A stretch of 64,000 nt of DNA. Origin: Phreatobacter sp. Lineage in GTDB: Bacteria; Pseudomonadota; Alphaproteobacteria; Rhizobiales; Phreatobacteraceae. The stretch covers positions 372,001 through 436,000 of the forward strand of contig NZ_JAEULY010000015.1 in the NCBI RefSeq assembly GCF_016793595.1. Reading direction: 5' to 3'. Under the pieces are notes generated by a model, which made no database searches, was not told where the DNA came from, and saw nothing but the letters and a program-made list of their open reading frames with translations. Both the position numbers and the translations under genes were made by a program. Shown piece by piece: positions 26,094-35,766 of the stretch; the stretch's first letter is position 1; every line of letters begins with the position of its first letter.

Positions 26094-27571
26094 GCGCCCT
26101 TCCCTTCGATGCGCTGCTGGTCGCCAATCGCGGCGAGATCGCGCTCAGGATCATCCGCACGGCGAAGCGGCTGGGGCTGCGCACCGTCGTCGTCGCCCAT
26201 GAGGCCGACCACGGATCGCCCGCGACGGCGGCCGCTGATGTCGTCGTTCCGATCCACGGCAAGACCGGCGTCGCCGCCTATCTCGACGGCGCGCAGATCA
26301 TCGACGCCGCGCGCAAGACCGGCGCAGGCGCCATCCATCCCGGCTACGGGTTTTTGTCGGAGAATGCGGCCTTCGCGCGCGCGGTCGCGCAGGCGGGCAT
26401 CGCCTTCGTCGGCCCGACGCCGGAGGCCATCGACCTGATGGGCGACAAGGTGCGCGCCCGCGCCTTCGTCGCGAACAAGGGCTTTCCCGTCGCGCCATCG
26501 GCGATCGAGGACGATGATCCCGCGACGTTCGTGGCGCGCGCCCGCGCACTCGGCGCCCCGCTGCTGGTCAAGCCGTCCGCCGGCGGTGGCGGCAAGGGCA
26601 TGCGCATCGTCCGCGACATGGCGGTGCTCGAACAGGAGATCGCGCAGGCACGCAGCGAGGGCGAGCGCTATTTCGGCGACGGCCGGCTCTATGTCGAGCG
26701 CTTCGTCGAGCAGCCGCGCCACATCGAGGTGCAGGTGATGGGCGATGCCCACGGCACCGTCGTCCATCTCGGCGAACGCGAGTGCTCGGTCCAGCGGCGC
26801 TTCCAGAAGATCGTCGAGGAGACGCCCTCGCCCGGCCTCAGCGCCGACGAGCGCCGGCGCATCTGCGATGCGGCGGCCGGCATTGCCCGCGCGGCCGGCT
26901 ATCGCAATGCCGGCACGGTCGAGTTCATCTACGGCCGCGGCGAGTTCTACTTCCTCGAGATGAACACGCGCCTGCAGGTCGAGCACCCGGTGACCGAAAT
27001 GGTCACAGGCATCGACCTGGTCGAAGCGCAGCTGCGCGTGGCGGCCGGCGAAAGGCTGACCTTCGCGCAGAACGACATCCGGTCGAACGGCCATTCCATC
27101 GAGCTGCGCATCTATGCCGAGTCGGCATCACGCGGCTTCACGCCGACGACCGGCTCGGTGCTGGCGCTGCGGCTTCCGTCCGGTGAGGGCGTGCGCGTCG
27201 ATATCGGCATCGCCGAGGGCCAGCGCGTCACCACCAATTTCGACCCCATGCTCGCGAAGCTGATCGTCCACGCGCCGGACCGGGGCGAGGCCATCGCGCG
27301 GGCGCGCAAGGCGCTGGCCGACTTCGCCCTGCTCGGCTGCGAGACCAATATCGGCTTTCTCGACCGGCTCGTCGCCGATCCCGCCTTCGCCGCTGGCGAA
27401 GTTCATACCGGCTGGCTCGACGCCAATCCCGCGCTTGCCGCCGATCCGGAGATCGCTCCCGACCTGCGCCGCAGGCTCGTGGCCATCGCGGCGCTGGCGA
27501 CGCGCGCGATCCGCGACGGCGCGGATGCCGTGCCGCCGCTATATGCCGCCATGGGCGGGTGGAGGAACTGA
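26090..27571 (+). CDS. Biotin carboxylase subunit of acyl-CoA carboxylase (AtuF-like, N-terminal half)
   Basis: Protein of 493 aa from ATG 26090, which overlaps the TetR stop. The biotin carboxylase ATP-grasp fold is complete: LVANRGEIALRIIRTAKRLG, HPGYGFLSENAAFA, the Gly-rich loop PSAGGGGKGMRIV near residue 160, RDCSV-like ECSVQRR, and EMNTRLQVEHPVTEMVTGIDLVE near residue 288. It ends soon after the BC domain with no carrier domain, which is encoded by the next gene. In Pseudomonas AtuF and LiuD both parts are one chain, so this locus has a split alpha subunit. It makes carboxybiotin for carboxylation of geranoyl- or methylcrotonyl-CoA-like substrates. Confidence 0.92.
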   Translation: MSALPFDALLVANRGEIALRIIRTAKRLGLRTVVVAHEADHGSPATAAADVVVPIHGKTGVAAYLDGAQIIDAARKTGAGAIHPGYGFLSENAAFARAVAQAGIAFVGPTPEAIDLMGDKVRARAFVANKGFPVAPSAIEDDDPATFVARARALGAPLLVKPSAGGGGKGMRIVRDMAVLEQEIAQARSEGERYFGDGRLYVERFVEQPRHIEVQVMGDAHGTVVHLGERECSVQRRFQKIVEETPSPGLSADERRRICDAAAGIARAAGYRNAGTVEFIYGRGEFYFLEMNTRLQVEHPVTEMVTGIDLVEAQLRVAAGERLTFAQNDIRSNGHSIELRIYAESASRGFTPTTGSVLALRLPSGEGVRVDIGIAEGQRVTTNFDPMLAKLIVHAPDRGEAIARARKALADFALLGCETNIGFLDRLVADPAFAAGEVHTGWLDANPALAADPEIAPDLRRRLVAIAALATRAIRDGADAVPPLYAAMGGWRN

Positions 27572-28068
27572 TGCGCCACGCCTTCGAGATCGGCGGCATC
27601 GAGACCGAGGTCTGGCTCGCGCGGGACGGCGACACCTACCGGCTGCATGGCGACGCAGGCGAAGCGCGTGTCGCTCTGGCCAAGCGTGGTTCCGATGCGG
27701 TGCTCGACATCGACGGCCTCACCGAGAAGGCGCTTGTCGTCCTCGACGGCGAGACCATTCATGTCCACGTGGCCGGCGGCAATTACATGCTGCGCCATCT
27801 CGATCCCGCGCGACGCTTCGCCGATGGCGATGCGGGCAGCGGCGCGGATGTCGCGCGCGCGCCCATGCCGGGCACCGTCGTGCGGATCGATGTGACCGCC
27901 GGGCAGAAGGTCGCGACCGGCGATGCGCTCGTCGTCATCGAGAGCATGAAGCTGGAGACCACCATCCGCGCCTGGCACGACGGCGTCGTCGCCGACATCC
28001 ATGTTTCGGCCGGCCAGAGCTTCGACCGCGACGCGGTTCTCGTAACCCTTGCGGCGGAGGCGGCCTGA
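27571..28068 (+). CDS. Biotin carboxyl carrier subunit of acyl-CoA carboxylase
   Basis: Protein of 165 aa from ATG 27571, overlapping the carboxylase stop (TGATG) with GGAGGA just upstream; a GTG four codons earlier is also possible. The last 75 residues are a biotinyl domain with the biotinylation motif VIESMKLE near residue 125. The first 90 residues, beta-rich (EVWLARDGDTYRL … VHVAGGNYMLRHLD), correspond to the BT linker domain that joins carboxylase and transferase in fused alpha subunits. It carries the carboxyl group from the BC protein to the beta subunit encoded next. Confidence 0.9.
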   Translation: MRHAFEIGGIETEVWLARDGDTYRLHGDAGEARVALAKRGSDAVLDIDGLTEKALVVLDGETIHVHVAGGNYMLRHLDPARRFADGDAGSGADVARAPMPGTVVRIDVTAGQKVATGDALVVIESMKLETTIRAWHDGVVADIHVSAGQSFDRDAVLVTLAAEAA

Positions 28069-28069
28069 C

Positions 28070-29677
28070 ATGCGCCGGATCGTCTCGTCCATCGATACGC
28101 GCTCGGCGGAGTTTACCGCCAACGTCGCGCACAATCGCGGCCTCGCCGCTGGCCTGAAATCGGCTCAGGATCGCGCGCGCCGCGAGCGCCCACAGCGCGA
28201 CCTCGATCGCCTCGCGCGGCAAAACAAGATGTTCGTGCGCGACCGGATCGAGGCGCTGCTCGACCCCGGCACGCCGTTCCTGGAACTGTCGACGCTTGCG
28301 GCCAACCAGGCCTATGAGGGCGACGTTCCCGGCGCCGGCATCGTCTCCGGCATCGGCATCGTCTCCGGCCGCGAAGTGATCATCCACGCCGACGATGCCA
28401 GCGTGAAGGGCGGCGCCTGGTATCCGCTCTCGGTGAAGAAGATCGTCCGGACGCTCGACATCGCCATCGAGAACCGCCTGCCGGTGGTGCATCTCTGCGA
28501 CAGCGCCGGCGGCTTCCTGCCGCTGCAGGCCGAACTCTTCGGCGACCGCTATCTCGCCGGGCGCATTTTCCGCAATCAGGCGATCCTGTCGAAGATGGGC
28601 ATTCCGCAGGTCGCCATCGTACTCGGCCATTGCACGGCGGGCGGGGCCTATGTGCCGGCGCTCTCCGAATACAATGTCATCGTCAAGGGCACGGGCGCGA
28701 TCTTCCTCGGCGGCCCGCCGCTGGTGAAGGCAGCGACCGGCGAGGAGGTCACCGTCGAGGAACTCGGCGGCGCCGACGTCCACACCCGCATTTCCGGTAC
28801 CGCCGACTATCCCGCGACCAACGAGCGGCACGCCATCGCCATCGCGCGCGAAATCGTCGGCACCTTCCCGAAGCGCGCCAAGGCAGCCGTGGAATGGGCC
28901 GCGCCTGAGCCGCCGGCCTACGACCCGGCCGAGCTCTACGGGATCATTCCGCGCGACATCAAGGTGCAGTTCGACATGCGCGAGGTGATCGCCCGCATCG
29001 TCGATGGCTCGCGCTTCCACGAATACCAGCCGGCCTATGGCACCAGCCTCATCTGCGGATTCGCCAATGTCTGGGGTTGTCCTGTCGGAATCCTGGCCAA
29101 TAACGGAGTCCTGTTCAACGACTCCACGCTCAAGGGCGCGCATTTCATGCAGCTCTGCGACCAGAAGAAGACGCCGATCCTGTTCCTGCAGAACATCACC
29201 GGCTACATGGTCGGCCGCGACTACGAGCATCGCGGCATCACCAAGGACGGCGCCAAGATGATCATGGCGGTGGCCGGCCTCGAGGTTCCGAAGATCACCG
29301 TCGTCGTCAACGGCTCGTTCGGCGCCGGCAATTACGGCATGTCCGGCCGCGCCTTCGATCCGCGCTTCCTGTTCATGTGGCCGCAGAGCCAGATTTCGGT
29401 GATGGGCGCCGAGCAGGCCTCCAACGTGCTCGCCGACATCAAGCTGCGCCAGCTCGCCCGCCACGGCGAGAAGCTGGACGCGGCCGGCATCGCCGCCATC
29501 CGCGAACCGATCCTGGAGGAGTACCGGCGGCAGTCGAGCGCCTATTACTCGACCTCGGAGATCTGGGACGACGGCATTCTCGACCCCGTCGATACCCGCA
29601 ACGCACTGGCGATCACCCTTTCGGCCGCGCTCAACGCGCCGGGCGGCGATCCCCATTACGGCGTCTTCAGGATGTGA
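28070..29677 (+). CDS. Acyl-CoA carboxylase beta subunit (carboxyltransferase; AtuC/MccB type)
   Basis: Protein of 535 aa from ATG 28070, 1 base after the carrier stop. The N- and C-terminal crotonase-like carboxyltransferase halves are both present: LCDSAGGFLPLQ and GHCTAGGAYVPALSEYNVIV near residue 185, GGADVHTRISGTADY near residue 230, FLQNITGYMVG near residue 378 and GSFGAGNYGMSGRAFDPRF near residue 418. These features place it with methylcrotonyl-/geranoyl-CoA carboxylases rather than propionyl-CoA enzymes. In an Atu context gamma-carboxylation of a 3-methyl-enoyl-CoA is the expected reaction; the exact substrate is inferred. Confidence 0.92.
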   Translation: MRRIVSSIDTRSAEFTANVAHNRGLAAGLKSAQDRARRERPQRDLDRLARQNKMFVRDRIEALLDPGTPFLELSTLAANQAYEGDVPGAGIVSGIGIVSGREVIIHADDASVKGGAWYPLSVKKIVRTLDIAIENRLPVVHLCDSAGGFLPLQAELFGDRYLAGRIFRNQAILSKMGIPQVAIVLGHCTAGGAYVPALSEYNVIVKGTGAIFLGGPPLVKAATGEEVTVEELGGADVHTRISGTADYPATNERHAIAIAREIVGTFPKRAKAAVEWAAPEPPAYDPAELYGIIPRDIKVQFDMREVIARIVDGSRFHEYQPAYGTSLICGFANVWGCPVGILANNGVLFNDSTLKGAHFMQLCDQKKTPILFLQNITGYMVGRDYEHRGITKDGAKMIMAVAGLEVPKITVVVNGSFGAGNYGMSGRAFDPRFLFMWPQSQISVMGAEQASNVLADIKLRQLARHGEKLDAAGIAAIREPILEEYRRQSSAYYSTSEIWDDGILDPVDTRNALAITLSAALNAPGGDPHYGVFRM

Positions 29678-29684
29678 GGGCGCG

Positions 29685-30530
29685 ATGACCACAAACGGCA
29701 CACCGACGTCCAGCCATTCCCTTGCGGATCGTCCCGTCGTCCTTGCCTGCGACGCCATCGAGCGCTCCTTCGGCGGCCTGAAGGCGCTGAAGGGCGCGAC
29801 GCTGAACGTCCGCGAGGGTGAGATCTTCGGCCTCGTCGGCCCGAACGGCTCGGGCAAGACGACCCTCGTCAACGTCGTCACCGGCTTCTATCCGCCGGAG
29901 GCCGGGACGGTGACGCTGTTCGGCGAGAACATCACGCATGTCGCGCCCCACCTCATCGCCCGCAAGGGCGTCGCGCGCACCTTCCAGAACCTCGCCCTGT
30001 TCAAGGGCATGAGCGTGCTCGACAACATCCTGATCGGCCGCCACACCCACATGCACCCCTCGGCGCTGGGCACGCTGTTCTACTGGTGGTGGGCGCAGAG
30101 GGAGGAACTCGCCAACCGCCGCATCGTCGAGGAGGTCATCGAGTTCATGCAGCTCCAGGACATCCGCGACGAGCCCGTGGATGTCATCCCGCTCGGCCTG
30201 CAGAAGCGGGTGGAGCTTGCCCGCGCACTGGTCGCCGAGCCGCGCTTCCTGATCCTCGACGAGCCCATGGCCGGCATGAACCAGGAGGAGAAGGAATATA
30301 TCGCGCGCTTCATCCTCGATGCCCGTGAGGAGCGCGGCGTCACCATCCTTATCATCGAGCACCACATGGACGTGGTGACCGCCATCTGCGACCGCGTCGT
30401 GGTGCTGAGCTACGGCGAGATCATTTCGGAGGGTCCGCCGCAGGAGGCCATCGCGCATCCGAAGGTGGTCTCCGCCTATCTCGGCGAGCGCGCCGCCAAG
30501 CGCCACCAGCAGCAGGCGGTGGCGTCATGA
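29685..30530 (+). CDS. Liv-type ABC transporter ATP-binding protein (LivG family)
   Basis: Protein of 281 aa. Walker A GPNGSGKTT near residue 47, LivG-specific FQNLALFKGMSVLDNI near residue 103, Walker B RFLILDEPMAG near residue 187 and the H-loop EHHMDVV. The signature segment reads PLGLQKRVELARAL instead of the usual LSYGQQR form, a modest departure. It starts 7 bases after the carboxylase stop and overlaps the acyl-CoA synthetase start by 4 bases, so the transporter is co-transcribed with the carboxylase. It energises the importer formed by the permeases at 32476 and 33371. Confidence 0.9.
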   Translation: MTTNGTPTSSHSLADRPVVLACDAIERSFGGLKALKGATLNVREGEIFGLVGPNGSGKTTLVNVVTGFYPPEAGTVTLFGENITHVAPHLIARKGVARTFQNLALFKGMSVLDNILIGRHTHMHPSALGTLFYWWWAQREELANRRIVEEVIEFMQLQDIRDEPVDVIPLGLQKRVELARALVAEPRFLILDEPMAGMNQEEKEYIARFILDAREERGVTILIIEHHMDVVTAICDRVVVLSYGEIISEGPPQEAIAHPKVVSAYLGERAAKRHQQQAVAS

Positions 30531-32476
30531 CCGCGCACGCGACACCGCCCGCCGCCATCGCCTGGCCGAAGATGCAGGACGGCCAGCCGGCGACGCTCGT
30601 CGCGGCGCTCGCCCGCAACGCCGCCGAGTTCGGCGGCCGGGTCGCGTTCCGCGAGCGCAAGTACGGCGTCTGGCAGGAACAGACTTGGGTCGAGGTGCTG
30701 GAGGAGACGGCCGCCATCGCCGCCGGCCTCGAAGCGCGTGGGCTGAAAGCCGGCGCCGCTCTCACTGTGATCGGCGACAACCGCCCGCGCCTCTACTACG
30801 CGATGATGGCCGCGAACATGCTGCGCGCCTATCCCTCGCCCTGCTATCCCGACATTCCGCTGGACGAGCTGATCGCCGCCACACGCCACGGCGCGCCGAC
30901 CGTCGCCTTCGCCGAGGATCAGGAGCAGGTCGACAAGCTGCTGGAACTGCGCGGCAAGATCGGCCGGCCGACCACCATCGCCTATGACGACGAGCGCGGT
31001 CTCGCCGCCTACGGGGACGATGGCATTCTCTCCATCGAGGCGCTGATCGCGGAAGGCCGCGCGCGCCTGCAGCGGGAGCCCGGTCTGGTCGCGGAACTGG
31101 TGGGACGCCCGGGTGCCGACGACATTACCGTGCTGCTGCATTCATCCGGCACGACCGGCCAGCCCAAGGGCATCCCGCTGCGCCACCGCAACGTCACGCG
31201 CGGCGTGCTGAACGCGGCCGCCTCGGGCTATTTCCACCAGCACGAGGAACTGTTCGCCTATCTGCCCACGGCCTGGGTCGGCGACTTCGTCTTCACGCTC
31301 GGCGCGGGACTGATGCTGACCGCGACCATCAACATCCCCGAGCGGCAGGAAACGGTGCTCCACGACCTGCGCGAGGTCTCGCCGACCTTCTATCTTGCGG
31401 CGCCGCGCGCCTGGGACCAGATGCTGACCCGCATCCAGGTCGGCATCAAGAACTCCACGCCGCTGAAGCGGAAGCTGTTCGACACGTTCATGCCGCGCGC
31501 CGTGGCGCTGGAGAAGAAGCGCCTCGCAGGCGGCAGCCCGACGCTGCCGGAGCGCCTCGTCCACGCGGTCGGCGACGCGCTCGTCTATGCGCCGCTGCGC
31601 GACTATCTCGGCCTTGCGCGCGCCGAGCGCGCCTTCACCGGCGGCGAGGCGCTGGGCGAGGACACGTTCCTGTTCTTCCGGGCGCTGGGCATCCGGCTCA
31701 AGCAGTTCTACGGCCAGACCGAAACCTGCGCGCTGACCGCCGCCCAGAGCGAGGGCACGGTCAAGCTGCACACGGTCGGCCGTCCCATGCAGGGCGTCGA
31801 GATCAGGATCGACGACTCGGGTGAAATCCTCGTCCGCTCGCCCTCGGTCATCGACGGCTACTACGACGATCCGGAATCCTCGGCCAAGGCCATCGCCGAC
31901 GGCTGGCTGCATACCGGCGACGCCGGACGGCTGGACGAGGACGGCGACCTGATCGTGCTCGGCCGCGTCAGCGAAGTGGTGCGCACCGCGAACGGCGAGC
32001 GCTACATCCCGAACTTCATCGAGAACCGGCTGAAGTTCTCGCCTTACATCCGCAACGTCGCTGTGCTGGGGGCCGGCCGCGACATCCTCACCGCCATCGT
32101 CTGCATCGATTTCGAGGCGGTCGGCCACTGGGCCGAGGAGCGGCGCATCTCCTATACCTCCTATGCGGACCTGTCGCAGAAGCCTCAGGTACAGGAGCTC
32201 ATCGGCAGCGTCGTCGCCCATGTCAACGAGACCCAGCCGGCGACGCTGCGGGTGCGCCGCTTCGTCAACCTGCACAAGGATTTCGATGCCGACGACGGCG
32301 AGATCACGCGCACGCGCAAGCTCCGCCGCAACATCATCGAGACGACCTACGAGCCGCTGATCGCGGCGCTCTACAGCGATGCGCGGGAGACCGTCTACGA
32401 CGCGACGATCACCTACGAAAGCGGCGAGCGCGGCGTCATCCGCCGCACCCTGACGATAACGGAGGTTCCGGCCTGA
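30527..32476 (+). CDS. AMP-forming acyl-CoA synthetase (FadD15-like)
   Basis: Protein of 649 aa in the long-chain acyl-CoA synthetase group. Phosphate-binding loop LLHSSGTTGQPKGIPL near residue 205, FYGQTETCALT near residue 400, LHTGDAGRLDEDGDL near residue 462, and a C-terminal lid with DADDGEITRTRKLRR near residue 590. It activates a carboxylic acid as acyl-AMP then acyl-CoA. The gene sits inside the ABC importer operon, overlapping the LivG gene by 4 bases and the LivH gene by 1, which strongly suggests that the imported ligand is an acid made into a CoA thioester on entry. Confidence 0.9.
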   Translation: MTAHATPPAAIAWPKMQDGQPATLVAALARNAAEFGGRVAFRERKYGVWQEQTWVEVLEETAAIAAGLEARGLKAGAALTVIGDNRPRLYYAMMAANMLRAYPSPCYPDIPLDELIAATRHGAPTVAFAEDQEQVDKLLELRGKIGRPTTIAYDDERGLAAYGDDGILSIEALIAEGRARLQREPGLVAELVGRPGADDITVLLHSSGTTGQPKGIPLRHRNVTRGVLNAAASGYFHQHEELFAYLPTAWVGDFVFTLGAGLMLTATINIPERQETVLHDLREVSPTFYLAAPRAWDQMLTRIQVGIKNSTPLKRKLFDTFMPRAVALEKKRLAGGSPTLPERLVHAVGDALVYAPLRDYLGLARAERAFTGGEALGEDTFLFFRALGIRLKQFYGQTETCALTAAQSEGTVKLHTVGRPMQGVEIRIDDSGEILVRSPSVIDGYYDDPESSAKAIADGWLHTGDAGRLDEDGDLIVLGRVSEVVRTANGERYIPNFIENRLKFSPYIRNVAVLGAGRDILTAIVCIDFEAVGHWAEERRISYTSYADLSQKPQVQELIGSVVAHVNETQPATLRVRRFVNLHKDFDADDGEITRTRKLRRNIIETTYEPLIAALYSDARETVYDATITYESGERGVIRRTLTITEVPA

Positions 32477-33363
32477 TGGACTATATCCTCATCGCGGAAC
32501 TCGCCGTTTCCGGCCTTTTCGTCGGGCTGATGTACGCCCTCGTCTCGCTCGGCATTGTGCTGATCTACAAGACCTCCGGCCTCGTCAACCTTGCGCAGGG
32601 CGCGATGGCGATGACCGGCGGCTATGTCACCTGGGCGATCGCGGCCGGGCTCGGCGCGCCGATGTGGATCGCCATCGCCCTGGCGCTGGTCGTCATGTTC
32701 TTCGCCGGCATGATGGTGGAGCGCCTCGCGCTGCGCCGCATGATCGGCCAGCCGGTGATCATGACCATCATGCTCACGCTCGGCATCGAGATCATGCTGC
32801 GCGGCCTGATGCCCGGCGTGTTCGGCGCGGCGGTGAAGCGCCTCGACATCGGCATTCCGCAGGCGCCGCTGTTTCTCGGCGAGCTCCTGATCAACCGCGC
32901 GACGCTGATTGGCGGCGTCATCTCGCTCGGCCTGATCGTATTGTCGCTCGCCTTCTTCAACTCGCGCTACGGCGTGGTCATGCGGGCGGTCGCCGACGAC
33001 CAGACGGCGTCGTGGTCGGTCGGCATCCGGGTCGAGCGCGCCATCGCGGTGGCCTGGGGCCTCGGCGCGGTCATGGCGACCTCCGCCGGCATCCTCTGGG
33101 GCGCGACGCAGGGCGTCGACTGGTCGCTGTCGCTTCTGCTCGTGAAGGCGCTCGCCATCGCCATTCTCGGCGGGCTCGATTCCATTCCGGGCGTGCTGCT
33201 GGCGGGGCTGATCGTCGGCGTGGCGGAGAGCCTCGCGACCGGCATCATCGACCCGCTGGTCGGCGGCGGCACCCGCGATATCGTCGCCTCGGTGATCATC
33301 CTCCTGACGCTTCTCCTGAAGCCTCACGGCCTGTTCGGCCGCGAGCATATCGAGCGCGTGTGA
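32476..33363 (+). CDS. Liv-type ABC transporter permease (LivH family)
   Basis: Protein of 295 aa with about eight hydrophobic segments and the LivH motif LVSLGIVLIYKTSGLVNLAQGAMAMTGGYV near residues 24-53. The conserved cytoplasmic stretch RYGVVMRAVADDQTASW is near residue 157 and AILGGLDSIPGVLLAGLIVG near residue 233. The start overlaps the stop of the acyl-CoA synthetase by 1 base. It forms the channel with the LivM-family protein encoded 7 bases downstream. Confidence 0.92.
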   Translation: MDYILIAELAVSGLFVGLMYALVSLGIVLIYKTSGLVNLAQGAMAMTGGYVTWAIAAGLGAPMWIAIALALVVMFFAGMMVERLALRRMIGQPVIMTIMLTLGIEIMLRGLMPGVFGAAVKRLDIGIPQAPLFLGELLINRATLIGGVISLGLIVLSLAFFNSRYGVVMRAVADDQTASWSVGIRVERAIAVAWGLGAVMATSAGILWGATQGVDWSLSLLLVKALAIAILGGLDSIPGVLLAGLIVGVAESLATGIIDPLVGGGTRDIVASVIILLTLLLKPHGLFGREHIERV

Positions 33364-33370
33364 GGCCACC

Positions 33371-34444
33371 ATGTTCTATCGCCGCGCCGGCATCCGCCAC
33401 ACCCGCTACCAGGACGAGAGGCAGCTTTTTCCCCTCGGCTTCGACCGCTTCCTCATCGTCACCGTTCTGGTGATTCTGGTCGCGGCGCCCTTCCTGCTCG
33501 ACCGCTTCTACCTTGCCGGCTACCTCATTCCCTGGCTGATCTGGACCTCGGCCGCGCTCGGCCTCAACCTCCTGATGGGCGGCGCGGGACAGATCCATCT
33601 CGGCTACGGCGCGGTGATGGCCATCGGCGCCTATGGCTCGGTCCATATGGTGCGCGCGGGCGTGCCGCTGGAGATCGCCATGATCGGCGGCGGCCTCCTG
33701 TCGGCGTCCATCGGCATCGTCTTCGGCGCGGCGGCGCTGCGGGTGAAAGGCATCTACCTCGCCATGGCGACGCTCGCCATGCAGTACATCGTCGATTTCG
33801 TCATTTCGCAGACGCCGGCCATTTCCGGCGGCTCGCTGGCGACCATCCAGGTGCCGCCGGTGCGCTTCCTCGGGATCAGCCTGCGTGGCGACACCGAGAC
33901 CTATTACTTCGCGCTGTTCATCTGTTTCCTGATCACGCTGTTCATGCTGAATGTCGGCCGCACCAGCTTCGGCCGAGCGCTGGCCGCCGTGCGCGAGAAG
34001 GACTACGCCGCCCAGATCCTCGGCGTCAGCGTGTTCAAGTACAAGCTGCTGGCCTTCTGGGTCTCGTCGTTCATCGGCGGCGTGGTCGGCTCGGTTCTCG
34101 CGGTCTGCTACCTGCGCGCCATCTCGCCGGACCAGTTCCATATCGAGCTGTCGATCCAGTTGCTCGCCATGGTCATCGTCGGTGGCCTCGGCTCCGTGCT
34201 CGGGCCGTTCTTCGGCGCGGCGCTGATCCTGTTCGCGCCGATCGTGCTGAACAACCTGACGGGCTTCGTCGCGACCTCGTTCGGGCTCGCCATCCCCATC
34301 GACCTGCGCGCCCACATCCCGCTCATCGCCTACGGCGCGCTGGTCATCGGCTTCCTGCTCTACGAGCCGCTCGGCCTCGCCAAGATCTACTCCAATCTGA
34401 GGAACTACATGCTCGTCTGGCCGTTCCGCCACGCCCAGCGGTGA
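33371..34444 (+). CDS. Liv-type ABC transporter permease (LivM family)
   Basis: Protein of 357 aa. The N-terminal cytoplasmic segment is followed by TM1 (FLIVTVLVILVAAPFLL) and the LivM hallmarks ALGLNLLMGGAGQIHLGYGAVMAIGAYG near residue 57, VKGIYLAMATLAMQYIVDFVI near residue 124 and VIVGGLGSVLGPFFGAALI near residue 270. It is the second channel subunit of the importer and directly precedes the substrate-binding protein gene (40 bases). Confidence 0.92.
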   Translation: MFYRRAGIRHTRYQDERQLFPLGFDRFLIVTVLVILVAAPFLLDRFYLAGYLIPWLIWTSAALGLNLLMGGAGQIHLGYGAVMAIGAYGSVHMVRAGVPLEIAMIGGGLLSASIGIVFGAAALRVKGIYLAMATLAMQYIVDFVISQTPAISGGSLATIQVPPVRFLGISLRGDTETYYFALFICFLITLFMLNVGRTSFGRALAAVREKDYAAQILGVSVFKYKLLAFWVSSFIGGVVGSVLAVCYLRAISPDQFHIELSIQLLAMVIVGGLGSVLGPFFGAALILFAPIVLNNLTGFVATSFGLAIPIDLRAHIPLIAYGALVIGFLLYEPLGLAKIYSNLRNYMLVWPFRHAQR

Positions 34445-34484
34445 CGACCTTCAACAAATCACAACGGGGCGGAGGAAACACCCA

Positions 34485-35750
34485 ATGGCAGTCAACCGTC
34501 GCATCTTCGTGTCGGGCTCGGCGGCAACGCTCGCCGCCCCGGCCCTGATCCCGTCCCACGCCTTCGGGCAGGACAAGGTCATCCGCTTCACGATGGCCCA
34601 GGACTTCACGCGCATCTATACGTTCGTGACCTCGGAATACAGCCAGGGCCAGCGGGACTATTTCACGCTGATCAACGAGCGCGGCGGCGTGAACGGCCAC
34701 CGCATCCAGGCCGACGTTTCCGACCACGCCAACGACCTGCCGCGCGCCATCGAAGCCTATGAGCGCGGCAAGCGCGAGGGCGCGGTGCTCTGCGATCCCC
34801 TGTCGACGCCGGTCGCCCGCGCACTGGTGCCGCGCGCGCTGGAGGACAAGATCAACCTGATCACCGCCTTTTCCGGCCGCTCGGACGCGGCCGATGGCTC
34901 GGCCTTCCCCTATGTGCTGCCGCTGTCGATCAACTACTGGACGCAGGCCGGCCTGATCGTCGACCACTTCGCCAAGGTCGCGGGCGGCAGCCTGCGCGGC
35001 AAGAAGATCGTCTTCGTCCACATCGACACGCCGTTCGGCAAGGAGCCGCTGCCGATCCTCCAGGTTCTGGCCCAGCGCCAGGGCTTCGAGCTGGTGACCT
35101 TCCCCTATACGCCGCCCGGCAACGACCAGGCGGCGATCTGGCCGCAGGTGCGCCGCGCGCGCCCGGACTTCGTGATGTTCTGGGGCGCCGGCGTCGGCCA
35201 GACCGTCGCCATGACCGAAGCCATCCGCAACGGCCTGCCGATGGACCGTGTGTCCTCGTCCGTCTGGATGTCGGAATCGGACATGGAGGTGGTCGGCAAG
35301 GCGGCGGCGAAGGGCGTGATGAAGGTCGAGCCCTGCGCCTCCGGCCGCGACCCGAAGCCGATCAAGGACATCCTTGCCGAGGTGGTCGCCAAGGGCAAAG
35401 GCGCCGGTCCCGAGGCCAAGATCGGCACGGCCTACTACAATTACGGTGTCCAGATGGCCTCGCTCATGGTCGAGGGCGTGCGCAAGGCGTTCGAGAAGGC
35501 GCCGAACGGCCCTATCACCGGCGCCTGGCTCAACGAGGGCCTGCGCTCGATTTCCAACTTCACGGCGGACGGCATGCTGCCGCCCACCACCGTCACCAAG
35601 GAAGACCATCAGGGCGGCGGGCAGGGCCGCATCTCCCAGTGGGACGGCACCAAGTTCGTGCCTATCACCGGCTGGTTCACGGCCAACCAGGACGTCGTCT
35701 GGGGCGAGGTGAAGAAGTACTCGGAAGAGTTCCGCCGCACCGGCAAGTGA
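34485..35750 (+). CDS. Liv-type ABC transporter substrate-binding protein
   Basis: Protein of 421 aa, periplasmic-binding-protein fold type I (LivJ/LivK family), with an N-terminal export signal (MAVNRRIFVSG … HAFGQ, cleaved near residue 27; the RR suggests Tat is possible). FTMAQDFTRIYTFV, LINERGGVNGHRI near residue 62 and PFGKEPLPILQVLAQRQGFELV near residue 185 fit the family. GGAGG lies ahead of the ATG. It binds the imported ligand, inferred to be a branched or terpenoid carboxylic acid from its operon partners. A strong UUCG hairpin follows the stop. Confidence 0.9.
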   Translation: MAVNRRIFVSGSAATLAAPALIPSHAFGQDKVIRFTMAQDFTRIYTFVTSEYSQGQRDYFTLINERGGVNGHRIQADVSDHANDLPRAIEAYERGKREGAVLCDPLSTPVARALVPRALEDKINLITAFSGRSDAADGSAFPYVLPLSINYWTQAGLIVDHFAKVAGGSLRGKKIVFVHIDTPFGKEPLPILQVLAQRQGFELVTFPYTPPGNDQAAIWPQVRRARPDFVMFWGAGVGQTVAMTEAIRNGLPMDRVSSSVWMSESDMEVVGKAAAKGVMKVEPCASGRDPKPIKDILAEVVAKGKGAGPEAKIGTAYYNYGVQMASLMVEGVRKAFEKAPNGPITGAWLNEGLRSISNFTADGMLPPTTVTKEDHQGGGQGRISQWDGTKFVPITGWFTANQDVVWGEVKKYSEEFRRTGK

Positions 35751-35766
35751 GCCGCATCTGACTGAT

